Virus record (IMG/VR): IMGVR_UViG_3300048033_000397
Coordinates: 1 to 21,043 of that record
DNA: 21,043 nt
Source: a virus
Strand: one strand, 5' to 3'
Within the stretch, counting starts at the first letter, position 1. Every line of letters starts with the position of its first letter. The notes under the pieces are model-generated. The model saw nothing but the letters and a program-made list of their open reading frames with translations, searched no databases and was not told where the DNA came from. Made by a program: the position numbers and the translations under genes. This document shows, in pieces, positions 20,472 to 21,043 of this stretch.

Positions 20472-21043
20472 GCTCAGAAATCATCCTACGTCCCTATCAA
20501 TTCTGCAACCTAACGGAGGCCGTTGTACGTGCTACTGACACTATTGAATCACTTGAGCGAAAAGTACGATTGGCAACCATTTTGGGTACGATCCAATCGA
20601 CGTTCACAACATTTCCTTACCTGCGAAAGGTGTGGCAGCGAAACACCGAAGACGAGCGGCTGCTCGGTGTGTCTCTCACAGGGATAATGGACAACCCGTT
20701 GATGACAACGAAGAACGCTGGATTGGAGAAAACTCTTGAGCGACTTAAACAAATCGCAGTCGATACGAACGCTGAATGGGCTGCAAAGCTGGGGATACCT
20801 GTATCTGCTGCCATTACTTGCGTTAAGCCTAGTGGTACTGTTTCACAGCTTGTTGATTCAGCGTCAGGCATCCATGCCCGTCATAGTCCCTACTACATCC
20901 GCCGTGTCCGTGGAGATATTAAAGACCCCCTGACACAGTTCATGGTTAGTCAAGGTATCCCAGCGGAACCTGATGTGTTCAAGCCAGATCAGACAATGGT
21001 CTTCAGCTTCCCACAGAAGGCCCCAGAGGGTGCTACAGTTACT
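20472..21043 (+). CDS. nrdJ: Class II ribonucleotide reductase, exon 2 (runs off the window)
   Basis: Exon 2 supplies the last two bases of the cysteine codon and continues SEIILRPYQFCNLTE, so the spliced protein reads N-P-C324-S-E326 with C335 eleven residues later. This reproduces the L. leichmannii spacing Asn406, Cys408 (thiyl radical), Glu410, Cys419. The second redox cysteine (Cys335) and the general-base glutamate are therefore on this exon. Later motifs are also typical: GVSLTGIMDNPLM and CVKPSGTVSQLVDSASGIHA, then RHSPYYIRRVRGD. The frame is open to the last base of the window. The visible 514 residues are about 70 percent of the usual length (about 740), so the C-terminal part lies outside. 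Confidence 0.93.

Noticed and set aside
20281-20480. A sequencing error, frameshift or inactive pseudogene in nrdJ
   Set aside because: The gap is 175 bases rather than a base or two. Both flanks read as intact family sequence, and the exact junction fits group I splice rules with paired P1, P3, P7, P8 and P10.
1-21043. tRNA genes, insertion sequences, attachment sites and a phage RNA polymerase
   Set aside because: No cloverleaf, inverted terminal repeats, transposase or integrase motifs, or T7-type polymerase motifs were seen on either strand by reading.

Overview
This window is a one-strand (all plus) block of late and nucleotide-metabolism genes from a tailed phage with T7-like virion genes (a podovirus). 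The virion genes lie in T7 order: portal, scaffold, major capsid, tail tubes A and B, internal virion proteins A to D, then tail fibre. No phage RNA polymerase or large terminase is seen. A cobalamin-dependent (class II) ribonucleotide reductase, MazG, a DUF1127 protein and alphaproteobacterial-style spanins point to a marine phage of Rhodobacteraceae. The closest group I know by description is SIO1 and the 'cobaviruses' (Cobavirinae). That placement is inference from gene content and was not searched.

Layout. Positions 54-1117 hold two low-complexity proteins of unknown role just before the portal, where T7 carries gene 7.3. Positions 1134-5036 hold portal, scaffold, a 54-residue basic protein too short for most gene finders, a small HNH-like protein, and the major capsid gene. 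A 215-base non-coding leader with several stems precedes the capsid gene, and a strong intrinsic terminator (5046-5080) follows it. Positions 5100-16505 hold tail tubes A and B, a GNAT-like gp13 homologue, three internal (ejection) proteins and a tail fibre with a T7-type N-terminus and a C1q-like tip. Positions 16520-18562 are a lysis region: two candidate holin or accessory membrane proteins, an endolysin with a C-terminal membrane segment, and overlapping inner and outer spanins. A gp18-like small terminase follows.

Positions 18828-21043 are a tightly overlapping nucleotide-metabolism operon: mazG, a DUF1127 gene and nrdJ. The most striking feature is that nrdJ is interrupted by a 175-base sequence (20297-20471) with the hallmarks of a very compact, ORF-less group I self-splicing intron. 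P1 with a U-G pair at the 5' splice site, P10, P3, P7, P8 and a terminal G can all be traced by hand. The intron sits inside the codon of the catalytic (thiyl-radical) cysteine. Unspliced mRNA meets a stop codon at once and gives a protein lacking that cysteine.

The genes work together as virion assembly, lysis and dNTP supply modules. Many gene junctions are ATGA or TAATG overlaps, which suggests translational coupling. No tRNA, CRISPR array, insertion sequence or attachment site was found.
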